This document shows positions 1 through 11,095 of a stretch of 64,000 bases of DNA, piece by piece. Both the position numbers and the translations under genes were made by a program. The notes under the pieces were generated by a model, which did not search any database, had not been told where the DNA came from, and saw nothing but the letters and a program-made list of their open reading frames with translations. Position 1 is the first letter of the stretch; every line of letters starts with the position of its first letter. The DNA is from Proteles cristata cristata (taxonomy: Eukaryota; Chordata; Mammalia; Carnivora; Hyaenidae). Location: contig JAESUZ010000771.1 in the NCBI GenBank assembly GCA_017311185.1, positions 938,001 through 1,002,000 on the forward strand, given 5' to 3'.

Positions 1-303
1 CAGCACCTGTCCCTTTGGCAGGAAAGTCCTCCAGTCTGACTCCATTCATGTGGCTCACATGGGCCTGCCATGTCTTGCAGAGCCTGCTTCCTAGCTATGG
101 CCGAGTGGCCCAGGCTTGGGCACAGTTAAGGGCAGAATGCTGCTCACTCCCACCCCCTCTTACCTTGGCTTCTATTTTATGGAACAAACACATCATAGTC
201 AATTGGAAGACCAAATGTAGCTTTACCAATTGGTAAAGACTTAAAAACCTTGTCGTACATTCTTGGATAGTCTCTCTTAAGATCCTTTTTGCCCTCCTTT
301 TTA
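1..303. other. No recognisable feature
   Basis: I see no exon, known repeat family or RNA gene in this stretch. The short open frame across it has no recognisable protein similarity. Confidence 0.5.
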
Positions 304-522
304 CTTATTTCATTTTTTTTTTCACATTTATATTTATTTTGAGAGAGAGAGAGCACAAGCAGGGAAGGGACAGAGACAGAGAGAGGGAGAGAGAGAATCT
401 CAAATGGGCCCTGTGCTGTCAGCACAGAGCCCAACTTGGGACTCAGTCTTATGAACTATGAGATCAAGATCTGAGCCAAAATCAAGAGTCGGATGCTTAA
501 CCTACTGAGCCACTGAGGTGCC
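304..522 (-). repeat. Carnivore tRNA-derived SINE
   Basis: Read on the minus strand it has the tRNA-like head (ending GGTGCCCC on the plus strand at about 524), the GAGA-rich pyrimidine tract and a T-rich tail. Short target-site-like copies, CCTCCTTTT, lie at both ends. It is diverged, with the older diagnostic bases CTGAGCCAAAATCAAGAGTC. Confidence 0.9.
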
Positions 523-524
523 CC

Positions 525-1514
525 TCCTTTTCACCTCCTGTGACTGGACAGATTGGAAAGCCCAAAACCTTATTTCTCAGTATCCTTTGCTGCTAGAGTT
601 CTGGATATAAACTGGGTTCTACCAATTAACTATGCTTGCATCGCATTTGCTGAGGAACCTGCCTCCTTACATAGAGAAAAGAGGGAATCACCTGAGAATT
701 AGGTAAAGTGGGAAACCCTGTGGCTCTGGGACAGCAGGCATTGTGGCAGTCAGTGGCACTTTGGGTGTGTGCCCCACAGTCCACCCTACCTGTCCCTTTG
801 TTCACACACAACAATTGAATGGCTTTTTTTCTATGGCAAGGCAGAAAGTCTCTCAAAGTAAATAAGGACTCTTGGAATAACTTTTTTTGTTTTAAGCCAA
901 AAAAAATAAACAAGAATGTGCATTGGTTGACAGCAAAAATGACATTAGAGCTGGACAGGGGAACAGGCAAGTGTTCCAGCGAGCTCTCGGTGGACACTGG
1001 ACACAAGCAGAACAACACTCTGCTGCCGGGGCAGTTCACTTCCATGAGGCTGGAGACCGTACCTTCTGGGCCAGGCCATCCTGATGTTCCCAAGATGGAG
1101 GGGTCTCCTGGCTTGCAGTTCTTTCAGAGCTAAAACCGGGAACGTGCTAGGCAAACCAAGCTGAGTCAGTCATCCTAGTCTTACTAGTCTTTGATTCCAT
1201 GGATTGTGGAAAAAAATTAGGTATAGGGTTAATGTTAAGGCTCAGCCACTATCTCCAAAACACACCTGCCCATATGTCTGCTGCATGTGTGGCTTTTCCA
1301 CTCGGGGGAAACCCCAGTGAGCTGGGAAGAGAGTGAGGACTTTATGCCAGAAGATAAAGTTCCTATCTGAAAGAGAAGGTAAACCGTGAAACATGGGTCT
1401 GAAGACATTCAGTAAATCTACGATAAGGCCTGAGTAAGAAGAGGAGTGGAGTTCATTTTTTACTGGAACTTCCAACCCCGGCTCTTCCTCCTCCATCTGT
1501 GAGTCCATGGACTA
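525..1514. other. No recognisable feature
   Basis: This is about 1 kb of unique-looking sequence. Overlapping open frames on both strands (up to 155 codons) show no recognisable domain and no convincing splice context. Confidence 0.45.
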
Positions 1515-1665
1515 CTATTACACTCTCTGAGCCTCAGTTTCCATACCTGCAACATTTCATCTGGGGATGAAAAGCCTCACCTGGCAGAACTGGTGAGAGT
1601 TAAATAAGGGAAGGTGTATGAGTCACCAGGCCCAATGCTTGGTGTCTAGAGATGCCTAAGCACTG
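1515..1665 (+). repeat. MIR SINE remnant
   Basis: The core motif CTGAGCCTCAGTTTCC is followed by a diverged 3' part ending near the 'gcctggcacatag'-like region. It is an old mammal-wide SINE, strongly decayed. Confidence 0.6.
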
Positions 1666-1699
1666 GAGATTTCAGCACACTCCTCTTCATCACTCCTCC

Positions 1700-1875
1700 T
1701 ACTTTGTGTGCTAACCCCCAACCCTATATGCCCACCCCCCAACCCTGTGTGCCTGCATGCTCCAACACGGTGTGCCCATACCTCCCAGTCCTGGGTGTCC
1801 ACCCCTCAACATCATGTGCCCTCACCCCGACACTGTGTCCCTCCCCCACACCATGTGCAGGCCCTCACTACCACT
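1700..1875. repeat. Degenerate CCC/GTGTGCC minisatellite
   Basis: About seven imperfect units of 20-26 bases each contain a core like CTGTGTGCCC followed by a C-rich stretch (for example near 1730, 1750, 1775, 1800, 1825 and 1850). Three open frames overlap here only because the repeat lacks stop codons. Confidence 0.6.
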
Positions 1876-3831
1876 TCTTTCCCCCTTACTTCCCACTCAC
1901 TGTCTTGTCCTCTTCCCACTGAATGTTCCCTCAGTGTCTTTCCTACTTAACAAAGCAGTTAAAATGAGGGCAAAAATCAGCACAAAACTGAAAAATCACA
2001 AAGTATGTAATCTTTTTCTTGTAAGGTTTGATTTGGTCAAATGCTGCCTTTGTTTCTCTAGTTCATATCCTTCTCTAAAGAGTCAGGAATTGGGTTTTGC
2101 AGAGCTGGAAGGGCTGTGGGATATGGAACGTTCTCCTTAGCCTGAGGCTAAGGAGAGAAGAGGCAGAAGATCTGCCATTTCGCCTGACGATTGTCTCTTT
2201 TAAAGGAGCTGATTCTCTCAGGGTAAATGCCTGAGCTGGCTTCCTGTGCTTGGGCAAGCTAAACAGCAACAATAAATCTCCCTAGGACACACTGATTAGA
2301 TAAACCAGTAAGAATTACAGAAGACACAGACATTAGATTAAAAAACTTAAAAAACAAATGTTACTTTTACAGTGTCTGTGAATAGACAAAGACTTCTGGT
2401 TCTAAGATCTTTGGTTGGTGAGGCAATAGAGGAGGGGCTATGTTAATAGCAGAGGCAGAAAAAAGGAGAGGCAGTGGGTTCCAACTGTAAGGCCCACCCT
2501 AAAGGATTGGATTCTAGGGCACCAGAGCAACAGGCTACATACAGCACGGGTGAGTAGAGTGGATTTTAAATATATGGAGCTAACAGCTTGACTGTAGGTT
2601 TTGGTTTTGGGATGTGAATGAATGAACCCAGTAGTGTAGGCACGAATCTCCAAGCCCACGTAAGGTCAGGTGAGAATTTTGTTGCTTTTTGCTAAAGGTC
2701 TGTGCAAGATTGAGAGAGCAAAGATAAGGAACAATCTGACGTTCAAATTAATTTTCAACTACTTCAACATAGAGAAGGACAAATCGGATAATGACCACAT
2801 TGTCCTGTGGTAGTGTTCCCCTGTCCCTACCTTTGGAGAGGAGCACATCTATGCCCGTGTTCATCTGTGTGAGGTCGGACCTGCACTGAGGGGCTGCTAT
2901 CTGGATCTAGTGAGATTCTCTGTACAGAGGTCCAACTACCCTTCTCAAATCCATGCTTTTAGCCATGGAAGTCACAGTGGTTGGTCCTGTGTTTACTTCA
3001 AGCTTCTTCCAATTCAATAAGGGTTATTTTCATACCCTTATGAATCTTCTTGGAGGTTCCTAAGAGTCCAGGAAACATGAGACTTATATAAAAATCCCCA
3101 TTTCAACTAAGCTGTCCCCCCGAAGGAGACATCCTTTACCAAAGATCCGCTTCCTAAGGCTCTAGGGAACGAGAGGCAGGTGATGCATGAGAAGCCAGGG
3201 AACCGGTCCTCATCTCTCTTCCTAGATGTAACAGACTGCGCAGTTCTTGCATATCAGGACTCCTGTGAATCTGCTGTGTATCCAAGAAAGGGTCACCCAG
3301 CCCTTGATGAAATCCTGACTTAGAAATACAGAGCCCTTGGCTTTGTGGGCTCCTGTCCCTGAGAAAGGGTATTTTTACTCTCCTAGGATTTGGGAATGAG
3401 CTGTGAATTCATAAGCTGAGGAATGTTCTCAGGAGCATCCTAAAAACCCACCAACTGTGCACTTTCTCCCCCTAAACCTCCTAGCTTATTTTGGGTTGCT
3501 CAGTCTGAGGAGAGCCATCTTTCCCTATTCACTGAAGGTGTTCCGTAACTGGCCATTGCTTGATGGAATGCCTGCCCATCCTCCCTTCAGTTAAGTTCAT
3601 CTCAGAGAGGCAGCAATCAGGCACTTGGACTTATTAATGGAGATGCTCAAATATCTTCTCTATTACCTCCCTGCCCTGTGACCATTGATGGAGGCCATGC
3701 CAGCAAAAGAGATCATTCAGGAGGAGTGAAGTGGTCACATGAAATGGATGACAGAGTGTGTTCTCCAGCGTTACCAGCCCCACACCAGAATCAGCTGGTC
3801 TTTCATTTCCTTTTCATAACCTTCATCTGTA
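1876..3831. other. About 2 kb without a recognised gene
   Basis: It is ordinary A+T-moderate non-coding sequence. I see no known repeat with confidence, no RNA gene and no open frame with recognisable similarity. It lies upstream of the SLC4A5 start exon, so a non-coding 5' exon could be hidden here but cannot be seen from sequence alone. Confidence 0.4.
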
Positions 3832-3847
3832 GAAAAGTTTGCTTCTT

Positions 3848-4062
3848 TTTTTTTTTTTTTTTATTTTTATTTCTAGGGGAAAGAGAGAGACAGAGTGAGC
3901 AGGGGAGGGTCAGAGAGAGAGGGAGTCACAGACTGAAACAGGCTCCAGGCTCCAAGCTGGCAGTCAGCACAGAGCCCGACACGGGGCTCGAACCCACAAA
4001 CCGTGAGATCATGACCTAACCGTAAGTCGGACTCTCAACCGACTAAGCTACCCAGACGCCCC
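3848..4062 (-). repeat. Young-subfamily carnivore SINE with target-site duplication
   Basis: This is a full-length copy in minus orientation. A perfect 16-base duplication, GAAAAGTTTGCTTCTT, flanks it at 3832-3847 and 4063-4078. It carries the younger diagnostic bases CTGGCAGTCAGCACAGAGCC and CGACTAAGC. Confidence 0.97.
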
Positions 4063-4594
4063 GAAAAGTTTGCTTCTTGAGCCACTTGAGATTTACTACT
4101 TCCTTATCTAAAGAGTTGGGCTCTGTGCTTCTTCAGCTAATTTATTATCTCATAAGTACATAATTCAGATCATTTTATATAATCTTGAAGACAGGAGCTC
4201 TTCAAGATTCCTTACTCAAAAAATGAATTCAGCTCAGTTCCAGGCCTAATGGGGCACTTGCATCGTTCACTCGTGGTATCACAGGGTATGTGTTGGGTCT
4301 GATTGCAAATTCCTCTTGTGTCTTAGCCTTCTCCTCAGTTCAGAACGAGAGCAGCCTGAACAGAGACAGAGAACATGATCATCCACACCTACTTCATCTC
4401 TGTGCCTTTTACTCTTAAGTCTGGGTAACCCGCAACATCATTTTATACCAGAATTCCTTGAACACAGGCTCTGTCTTTAAGGAGAGTCAATTCAACTCAG
4501 CCAGAGCTTGCTATTCACCTTTGTGCCAGGCTTGGTGGAAGTACAGTAATGGCCTGGTGTTGACTCACAGGGGATAATCCCTCTTGGTCAGAAA

Positions 4595-4765
4595 TGCAGC
4601 CATTTCAGTGCCTACTGTGTACATGCAAGGCACTTTGCTGGGTTGTGGTGTCCATATGAGGATAAATAGCATAGGGGGCCCTGTCCTCAAAGAGTTTATG
4701 ATTGATCTAGTGGGAGATGCAAGATCTATGCATGTTAAGTAACAGTTGATAATGTGTAACTGTTC
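4595..4765 (-). repeat. L2 LINE fragment
   Basis: It contains motifs such as TGCCTACTGTG...CAAGGCACTTTGCTGGG and CCCTGTCCTCAAAGAGTTTATGAT, matching the minus orientation of the L2 3' end. It is diverged. Confidence 0.6.
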
Positions 4766-4859
4766 CATTAAATAAACATGGCTCATGGGGTAAAATCAGA
4801 AAGGAACCTGGTTTTTACCTCTTATTGCTCCTTAAATTTATTCTGGGTAGCAGATCTTG

Positions 4860-5000
4860 CTCTGCCCCTGGATGAAATTTAGGCAAGTCACATGATTGTT
4901 CTGGTCACCCTTGGTCTCAGTCTCACTTCAGATATTATAATGTTGATCCCAATGATAATACCCACTTTAATCTCAATTTAAAACTGAGGCCTCTTCCCAT
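4860..5000 (+). repeat. Possible MIR remnant
   Basis: There is weak similarity to the MIR core (GGCAAGTCACATGATT...CTCAGTCTCACTTCAG...AATGATAATACCCAC). This is low confidence because the divergence is high. Confidence 0.35.
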
Positions 5001-5611
5001 CCCAGCATAGTGCTGCTGAAGGAGAGAAGCCTATAGTGGTTGGTGTCTGGGTGGAAAGTCCTGGTTTCTATTCTTCTTCACTTATTTAGTTGTGAGGGGT
5101 CTGCGAATGCTTGAGGGTTGTTTCTCAGGGAGGGAGAAGAGGTGAGAGGAGTAGGAAAATTCTCTCTATTCATGTCTGATCTCCAGCCTCACCAGGGTCC
5201 TCAGTGGGGACATGGTAATTCTTTTACACATCCCTTGATGACCCCTTGAATGTCAGCCTTTCTACCAACCTCAAAATCCACCCCTAAGCTGCACACTCCT
5301 ACCCCTCACCTCCTTCCTCATGGAGAAAGTCTGTGTGGTCAGGTGGGATCCCTTTCTTTCCCTTCCCTGTCTTGGATGAAGTCACCCTCTTCCCCTGATT
5401 CTGCTTCAGCCTTTCACCTCTGCTCTGTATCAGGGATCCCCCAGAAGCCAGTCAGCATGGCAGGTTCACCTGGCATGGTCAAAGCCAGGGTTTGGAGACC
5501 AGGGTCATTTTCCAGATAGGGCTCATTCTTTGTGGTGGTCCATACAGTACAGCTCCTTCTAATCAATTTCTATATCTAACAGCACTCCAATCAAAGTAAG
5601 AAAGGACTACT

Positions 5612-6045
5612 TAATTTTTTTAATGTTTATTTACTTTTTAGAGAGGGCAAGAGAATGTGAGCCGGAGAAGGGGCGGTGGGGGCAGGGAGCAGAGGATCTG
5701 AAGTGGGCTCTGTTCTGACAGCAGAGAGCATGATGTGGGGCTCGAACCCACGAACTGTGAGACTATGACCTGAGCCAAAGTCAGATTCCTTTTTTTTTTT
5801 AATGTTTTATTTATTTCTAGGAGAGAGAGAGAGACAGCATGAGCAGGGGAGGGTCAGAGAGAGAGGGAGTCACAGACCGAAACAGGCTCCAGGCTCTGAG
5901 CTGGCAGTCAGCACAGAGCCCGACGCGGGGCTCGAACCCACAAACCGCGAGATCATGACCTAAGCGAAAGTCGGATGCTCAACCGACTAAGCCACCCAGG
6001 CGCCCCATAGATTCTTAACCAACTACTGAGCCACTCAGGCCCACC
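5612..6045 (-). repeat. Older carnivore SINE, split by a younger one
   Basis: The A-tail and body side lies at 5612-5788 and the tRNA-head remnant (ACTGAGCCACTCAGGCCCACC) at 6007-6045. The gap is filled by the younger SINE at 5789-6006. Both copies are in the minus orientation. The motif AGATTC is repeated on each side of the inner copy. Confidence 0.88.
5789..6006 (-). repeat. Young-subfamily SINE nested in an older SINE
   Basis: This is a near-consensus copy ending CCACCCAGGCGCCCC, with the GCAGT-containing diagnostic block. It interrupts the older SINE listed at 5612-6045 and so gives a relative age order for the two subfamilies. Confidence 0.95.
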
Positions 6046-6099
6046 TAAAAAAAGACTTTAAAAGTGTTTAAAATAATATCTATTTAAAATTATATTAAA

Positions 6100-6770
6100 A
6101 TATTTGTTTTTTGTGGTAAAGTATATATAATATAAAATTACCATTTTAACCATTTTTGAGTGTCCAAATTTAATAGCATTAAGTATATTCACATTATTGT
6201 ACATCCACCATCACCACCATCTGAATCAAGAACTTTTTTCATCATCCCCAACTGAAATTCTGTCCCCATTAAATAGTGACTCCCCAATCCCCCTTTTCCC
6301 AGCCCCAGATTTACTATTCTGCTTTCTGTATCTGTGAATTTGGTTATTCTAGGTACCTCATATAAGTGGAACCATTGTATTTATATTTTTGTGTCTGGCT
6401 TATTTCACTTAGCACATTGTCCTCAAAGTTCAGTCATGTTGTAGCATGTGTCAGAATTTCTTTCCTTTTATTTAAAAAAAAAAACATTTCAGGATTTTAT
6501 TTTTATGTAATTTCATCACCCAGGGTGGGGCATGAACTCACAATAACGCGATCAAGAGTTGCATGCTCCACTGATTAAGCCAGCCAGGCAACCCTCCTTC
6601 CTTTTAAAGGCTAAAAAATCTTAAATCGTATGGATATACCACATTGTATTTTTCCATTCATCTATAGATGAGCATTTGGGTTGTTTCCACCTTTTGCCTA
6701 TTGTGAATAATGAATGTTGGAGTATGGTACTAGTAGCTATTTCAGTCCCTGTTTACTTAATTGTTTTTGA
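6100..6770 (-). repeat. Old L1 3' end
   Basis: In reverse orientation this is the end of L1 ORF2 and the 3' UTR: ACCATTTTAACCATTTTTGA, CTTATTTCACTTAGCACA and GTTGTAGCATGTGTCAGAAT. It is interrupted at about 6472-6595 by a short SINE. Confidence 0.85.
6472..6595 (-). repeat. Short tRNA-derived SINE variant
   Basis: It has a short body (GATTTTATTTTTATGTAATTT) followed by GTGGGGCATGAACTCACAA and a tRNA head ending GCCAGCCAGGCAACCC. It lacks the GAGA-rich tract of the standard element. It is inserted in an L1 3' end. Confidence 0.8.
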
Positions 6771-7389
6771 ATAGAAAATACATCCCTATGGTGGACAATG
6801 TAAAAGGTACAAGTGATTATACAGTGGCCCCTGAGCACCTGCCTTCCCGGTTCTGCTCCCAGGAATCTTCACTGAAACCAAGTTCTTGTGATTTCTTCCC
6901 AGGAGAGACTGTGCAGCCATAGGCATGCCTGCCCCACACACAAATGGGGGTAAACCATAAACATCCTTCTAAACTTTGCTTTTCCCCCCCTACTTAACAA
7001 TAATATGTCTAAAAGATCATTTCATAGCAAAGTTTAAAGAGTATTCACTCTATTTTTTTTTTTTTAGAGAAGAGAGAGAGAGAGCGTGCAACCGGTGGAG
7101 AGGGGCAGAAGGAGAGAGAGAGAATCTTAAGCAGGCTGTGCACCCAAAGTGGGGCTTGATGCAGGGCTTGATGTGAGGCTCAATCTCACAACTGTGAGAT
7201 CATGACCTGAGCCTAAATCAAGAGTCTGATGCTTAACCAACTGACCTACCCAGGTTCCTCATGAGTATACACTCTATCTAAAATCTTCATGGTTTTCCAA
7301 TGTACAGACAAAACTTCTTTTTATCAGTCCCCTATTGATGGATATTTAGGTTGTTTCCAGTACTTTGCTGCCACAAACAATGCTGTAAT
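6771..7389 (-). repeat. Old L1-like sequence
   Basis: Diverged L1-type motifs include GAATAGAAAATACAT...AAAAGGTACAAG and CCCTATTGATGGATATTTAGG. The SINE at 7054-7260 splits it. The family assignment is tentative. Confidence 0.5.
7054..7260 (-). repeat. Carnivore SINE with diverged duplication
   Basis: This is a minus-oriented copy with the older diagnostic pattern. The flanks GAGTATTCACTCTAT (about 7039-7053) and GAGTATACACTCTAT (about 7263-7277) are a one-mismatch target-site duplication. The copy has a small internal tandem, TGGGGCTTGATGCAGGGCTTGATG. Confidence 0.92.
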
Positions 7390-7530
7390 AGTAACATACA
7401 GAATTTACTGAGCATTTATAATGTGCCAGTCCCTCCTTAAAATCCTTTCCATGTATTATATCATTTAATCCCTATGGTAATCCTCTGACATAAATGCAGA
7501 GAGGTGGGTAACTGCCCCCAAAGTACACAT
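7390..7530 (-). repeat. MIR remnant
   Basis: Motifs ACTGAGCATTTATAATGTGCCAG and ATATCATTTAATCCCTATGGTAATCCT match MIR in minus orientation. It lies between two L1-like pieces. Confidence 0.65.
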
Positions 7531-7539
7531 GTCTTTACC

Positions 7540-7866
7540 CACAGGTAGGACTATATCTGTAAGATAAATTTCTAGACAAAGAGTTGCTGCTACCCAAAAG
7601 TATGTACATTTTAAAGTTTTGTAAATAATGCCAAAGTGGCCTCAGAGAGTCTGTGGCTAACTGCAGAATCACCAGCCATTGTGTGGAAGAGGGCCCATCT
7701 CCTTCCACTGTTGTGGTTGTGAAACCTTTAGATATTTGCTGATCTGAAGGGTAAAAAAACAGGCATTTCACTGTGACTGTGACTAGAGTTTGCTTCTTTT
7801 TAAAAAAATAAGGTTGAGCATCCTTTCAAATGTTTAAAGGCCACATGTTTTACAAATGAGGTTTTA
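7540..7866 (-). repeat. Old L1 ORF2 C-terminal remnant
   Basis: The pattern GATAAATTTCTAGA...TGCCAAAGTGGCCTC...AGGTTGAGCATCCTTTCA is the reverse of the L1 ORF2 end region. It is heavily decayed. Confidence 0.55.
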
Positions 7867-7880
7867 AAAACGTGACAAAA

Positions 7881-8300
7881 TGGGGCCACCCAGGCGGCTC
7901 ACTCGGTTAAGCAGTTAAGCATTGGACTTTGTAGTCAAAGCGTTTTTTTTTTTTAATGTTTTTTTATTTATTTGTAGGAGAGAGAGCGTGAGCAGGGGAG
8001 GGTCAGAGAGAGAGGGAGATACAGACTCCGAAACAGGCTCCAGGCTCTGAGCTGGCAGTCAGCACAGAGCCCGACGCGGGGCTCGAACCCACGAACCACG
8101 AGATCATGACCTAAGCGAAAGTTGGACGCTTAACCGACTAAGCCACCCAGGCGCCCCAAGCATTGGACTTTGGCTCATATCATGATCTCACAGTTAGTTC
8201 ATGAGTTTGAGCCCCACATCAGACTCCGAGCTGTCAGTGCAGAGCCTTCTTGGGATTCTTCCTCTCCATGCCTCCCAAAGTAAATAAACTTAAAAAAAAG
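7881..8300 (+). repeat. Carnivore SINE (+), split by an opposite-strand SINE
   Basis: The head lies at 7881-7931 and the body with A-tail at 8158-8300. The outer duplication is approximately AACGTGACAAAATG versus AACTTGACAAAGTG. The inner SINE lies in the opposite orientation, so transcripts across it could fold back. Confidence 0.9.
7932..8157 (-). repeat. Young SINE nested in an opposite-strand SINE
   Basis: It is flanked by a perfect 15-base duplication, AAGCATTGGACTTTG, at 7917-7931 and 8158-8172. Eleven extra bases (7932-7942) lie between the first duplication and the T-tract, which is odd for a simple insertion. Confidence 0.95.
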
Positions 8301-8384
8301 AAAACTTGACAAAGTGATTCCACAGTTTATCTAGAAGAATCTGTGGGCAAGGTAGCCTGGTTCCTTAAAATTTCCATTTTGCTT

Positions 8385-8480
8385 CTGTATTTTTCTGAAT
8401 AGGTAATACAATCACAAGATTAATAATTTAATAGGAGTAAAAGAGTATAGAGTAGAACACCCTCCTTCCGAGTCTCTTAC
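8385..8480 (-). repeat. Possible old L1 3' fragment
   Basis: The text TTTTCTGAATAGGTAATACAATCACAAG...AGTATAGAGTAGAACACCC resembles an L1-type 3' end in reverse. It is short and diverged. Confidence 0.4.
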
Positions 8481-9677
8481 TAGCTGCCTAGTTTCTATCT
8501 CTAAATGCAATCTGGGTTCCATTTCTTGCCTCCTCCTATGGGCATAACCTGGGCCATGCTGTTACCCTGAGATGTTTGTGTCTGAAATATTAAGTTCCAA
8601 AATCCCACTCCAACCCCACTAGTGTTCTCTTAACTCCACACAGCACCTGACCTTCAACCTCACCAAGACTCCTCTTGTGAGGCACCACCTGCCCCTTCCT
8701 TTTCTATCCAGGCAAGATTCTCAGCCCCTCCAGAGGCTTAATTTCATTGCCCCACTGGCCTCTAATCACCCCTGCCTGGAAGTCCTTTCTGTTTCACAGC
8801 ACCTAGCTGAGAGTTGCTCACCCACAGTGTTGCTTAAATTTTAAAATCCTAACAGAGTAACCACATAACTGATTGCCCAAACCAGAATCCTTTTTGAGAA
8901 TGAAAGGGGGCACTACTAACAATGAAGCCAAGACAAGTGGGCAGATGGTGACTGTCCAAGGCAAATTGAGATGCCAGTTTCAACCCTAGTCTTAAGGACA
9001 ATCACATTTAATTTCAGGGCAGAGATGAATGTGCTGAGTCCAACAGATGAATACATTGCTGCCTTTGTCCACTGCCCAAGCTTCTCCTCTAAATGGAAAA
9101 AATTTTAATAGCTCATTTCTCCAAATCTATCCTTTGGAATATCAGTTTCAGGCCCTAAACTGATGTATATTAGACACAGTTTATTTTCTAAACTTCTCCA
9201 CCTATATTTTAAGCCCCCACTTAAAAAAAAGGTGCTGACACTTAAATCTCTGTCAGTTCCGGTTTCCATTTTAGGGTTGGAATGGGGTGGGGTGCTGGAC
9301 TCTTAAGGAACTACTTAGACCCTTCCATTTGATGTCATGTGTCCTTGTCCCATCTAGTCCTTGTTTGTTGGTACATGCAGGTCATGGTGGATCACTTGAG
9401 TCTTTCTCCCTATCTTTGCGACACCTTGGATGAGGGGGAGGGGACAGCCTAGATCAATAGGACCGTCTTCTCCCATACTTCACGTCTGGGTTTCCTCAGG
9501 GGTTTTTCTTTTGCCCTAAGGAAGAGGCTCCTTTTCCCTCTTTTTTTCTGCTTTCATAGACCCTCCCTGAGGCAAAGCACAGAAAGGTCTGGCTATTTGA
9601 ATGGGGGAAAAGAAAGGAAGTAAAGAAAGTATCAGGCTGGGGAGGCATTGGCTGAGCATTCAGAACATTGTTTTGCA
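8481..9677. other. About 1.2 kb without a recognised feature
   Basis: I see no exon or repeat that I can support. Open frames are short. Confidence 0.4.
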
Positions 9678-9855
9678 AGGCTTCCAACTTTGGCTCATGT
9701 CATGATCTCATGGATCATGAGTTCAAGCCCTCATAGGGCTGTGTGCTGACTGCTCAGAGCTGGATCCTGCAGACTCTGTGTCTCCCTCTCTCTCTGCCCC
9801 TCCACACTCTCACTCTGTCTCTTTCTCAAAAATAAATAAAAATTAAAAAAAGAGA
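9678..9855 (+). repeat. Carnivore SINE, 5'-truncated
   Basis: It begins in the mid-head (CTTTGGCTCATGTCATGATCTC), followed by GAGTTCAAGCCC, the CTCTCTCT tract and the tail AAAATAAATAAAAATT. The A box part is missing. Confidence 0.88.
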
Positions 9856-9954
9856 AATGTCTTATATTAGGTGTGCTTCCTGTTTTAACTATTATGACAT
9901 TATAATTTTCTGTATCTGTTAGGAAAGCCTCCCTAAGCCCATCCCCCAGGCAAG

Positions 9955-10350
9955 TTTAGCCATTTACCAGCTGTGTAAACGTTGGACAAGTTACTTTATC
10001 CTCTCAGAGCTTAAGTTTCCTTATATGTAAATGAGGGTAACAGTAGTTCTTATTAATTAAGTGCTTAGCACTTGCCAGGCACTATTCCAAATTACCTCAT
10101 TTGACCCTAAACATAAATTCATGAGATACATACTATTATTCCCATTTTATATATGAGGAAACCAAGTCTCAGGGTTGTAAGTATCCTGCCCAAAGTCATG
10201 TAATCTCCTGCTCTTAACCACTGCCTAACCCTTTCTTTCATAAACAAGAATGATCAAATAGGGTTATTTTAAGAGAGTTAACTTGAAGTAATTTTGTAAA
10301 ACTTTCAGCCCAGATCCTGGCATATAGTAAAAGCTTAATAAATTCTAAGC
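9955..10350 (+). repeat. MIR (+) interrupted by MIR (-)
   Basis: The sense MIR core (CAGCTGTGTAAACGTTGGACAAGTTAC...CTTAAGTTTCCTTATATG) at about 9955-10045 resumes at about 10255-10350 with GATCCTGGCATATAGTAAAAGCTTAATAAAT. The middle, about 10046-10240, is an opposite-orientation MIR with CCCATTTTATATATGAGGAAACC. Confidence 0.7.
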
Positions 10351-10416
10351 TAATATTTTAATCATGATTTTTTTGGTCATTTTCATCCAAAATGCCATTG
10401 GAATTGTATTTTAAAA

Positions 10417-10636
10417 AAAAAATTTTTTTTAATGTTTTATTTATTTCTAGGACAGAGAGAGACAGTGTGAGCAGGGGAGGGTCAGAGAGAGAGGGAGTCA
10501 CAGACTCTGAAACAGGCTCTAGGCTTTGAGCTGGCAGTCAGCACAGAGCCTGACGCGGGGCTCGAACCCACGAACCGCGAGATCATGACCTAAGCGAAAG
10601 TCGGACGCTTAACCGACTAAGCCACCTAGGCGCCCC
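10417..10636 (-). repeat. Young-subfamily SINE with 18-base duplication
   Basis: This is a near-consensus copy. It is flanked by TGGAATTGTATTTTAAAA at 10399-10416 and 10637-10654. Confidence 0.96.
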
Positions 10637-10668
10637 TGGAATTGTATTTTAAAAGTATATAAATTTGG

Positions 10669-10799
10669 GCCTCCTGGGTGGCTCAGTTGCTTAAGCATCT
10701 GACTCCTGATTTTGGCTCAGGTCATGAACTCACAGTTCGGTTTGTGAGATTGAGCCCCATGTCAAGCTTTGCACAGACAGCATGGAACCTGATTGGGGA

Positions 10800-10831
<32 letters not shown>

Positions 10832-10908
10832 TTCTCTTTCTCTGCCCCTCCCCTGCTTGCACAAACACACACTCTCAAAAGAAATAAATAGACATTAAAA
10901 AATTTTTT
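10669..10908 (+). repeat. Carnivore SINE, older type
   Basis: The head CTCCTGGGTGGCTCAGTTGC is followed by an expanded CT tract (about 10800-10845) and the tail AAATAAATAGACATTAAAAAA. It lies just 14 bases downstream of the second duplication of the neighbouring opposite-strand SINE, so the two form an inverted pair. Confidence 0.92.
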
Positions 10909-10984
10909 TAATAAATTTATGGTTACTTAACATATTTGTCCTATTCGGTTTCCCATTCTGAAATATGTTACTTTATTTTGTTTC

Positions 10985-11095
10985 TTAGCAAAATTTTATC
11001 ACACATTCTCATATAAGGCATGCATTTCTAGGCAAGTTTATTTCTAGATGTTTTAGGAATTTTGTCATTACTGAAAATGAAATCTTTCCATCTGA
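10985..11095 (-). repeat. Possible L1 ORF2 fragment
   Basis: TTCTAGGCAAGTTTATTTCTAGATGTTTTAGG resembles the reverse of L1 ORF2. It is short, and the assignment is tentative. Confidence 0.4.
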
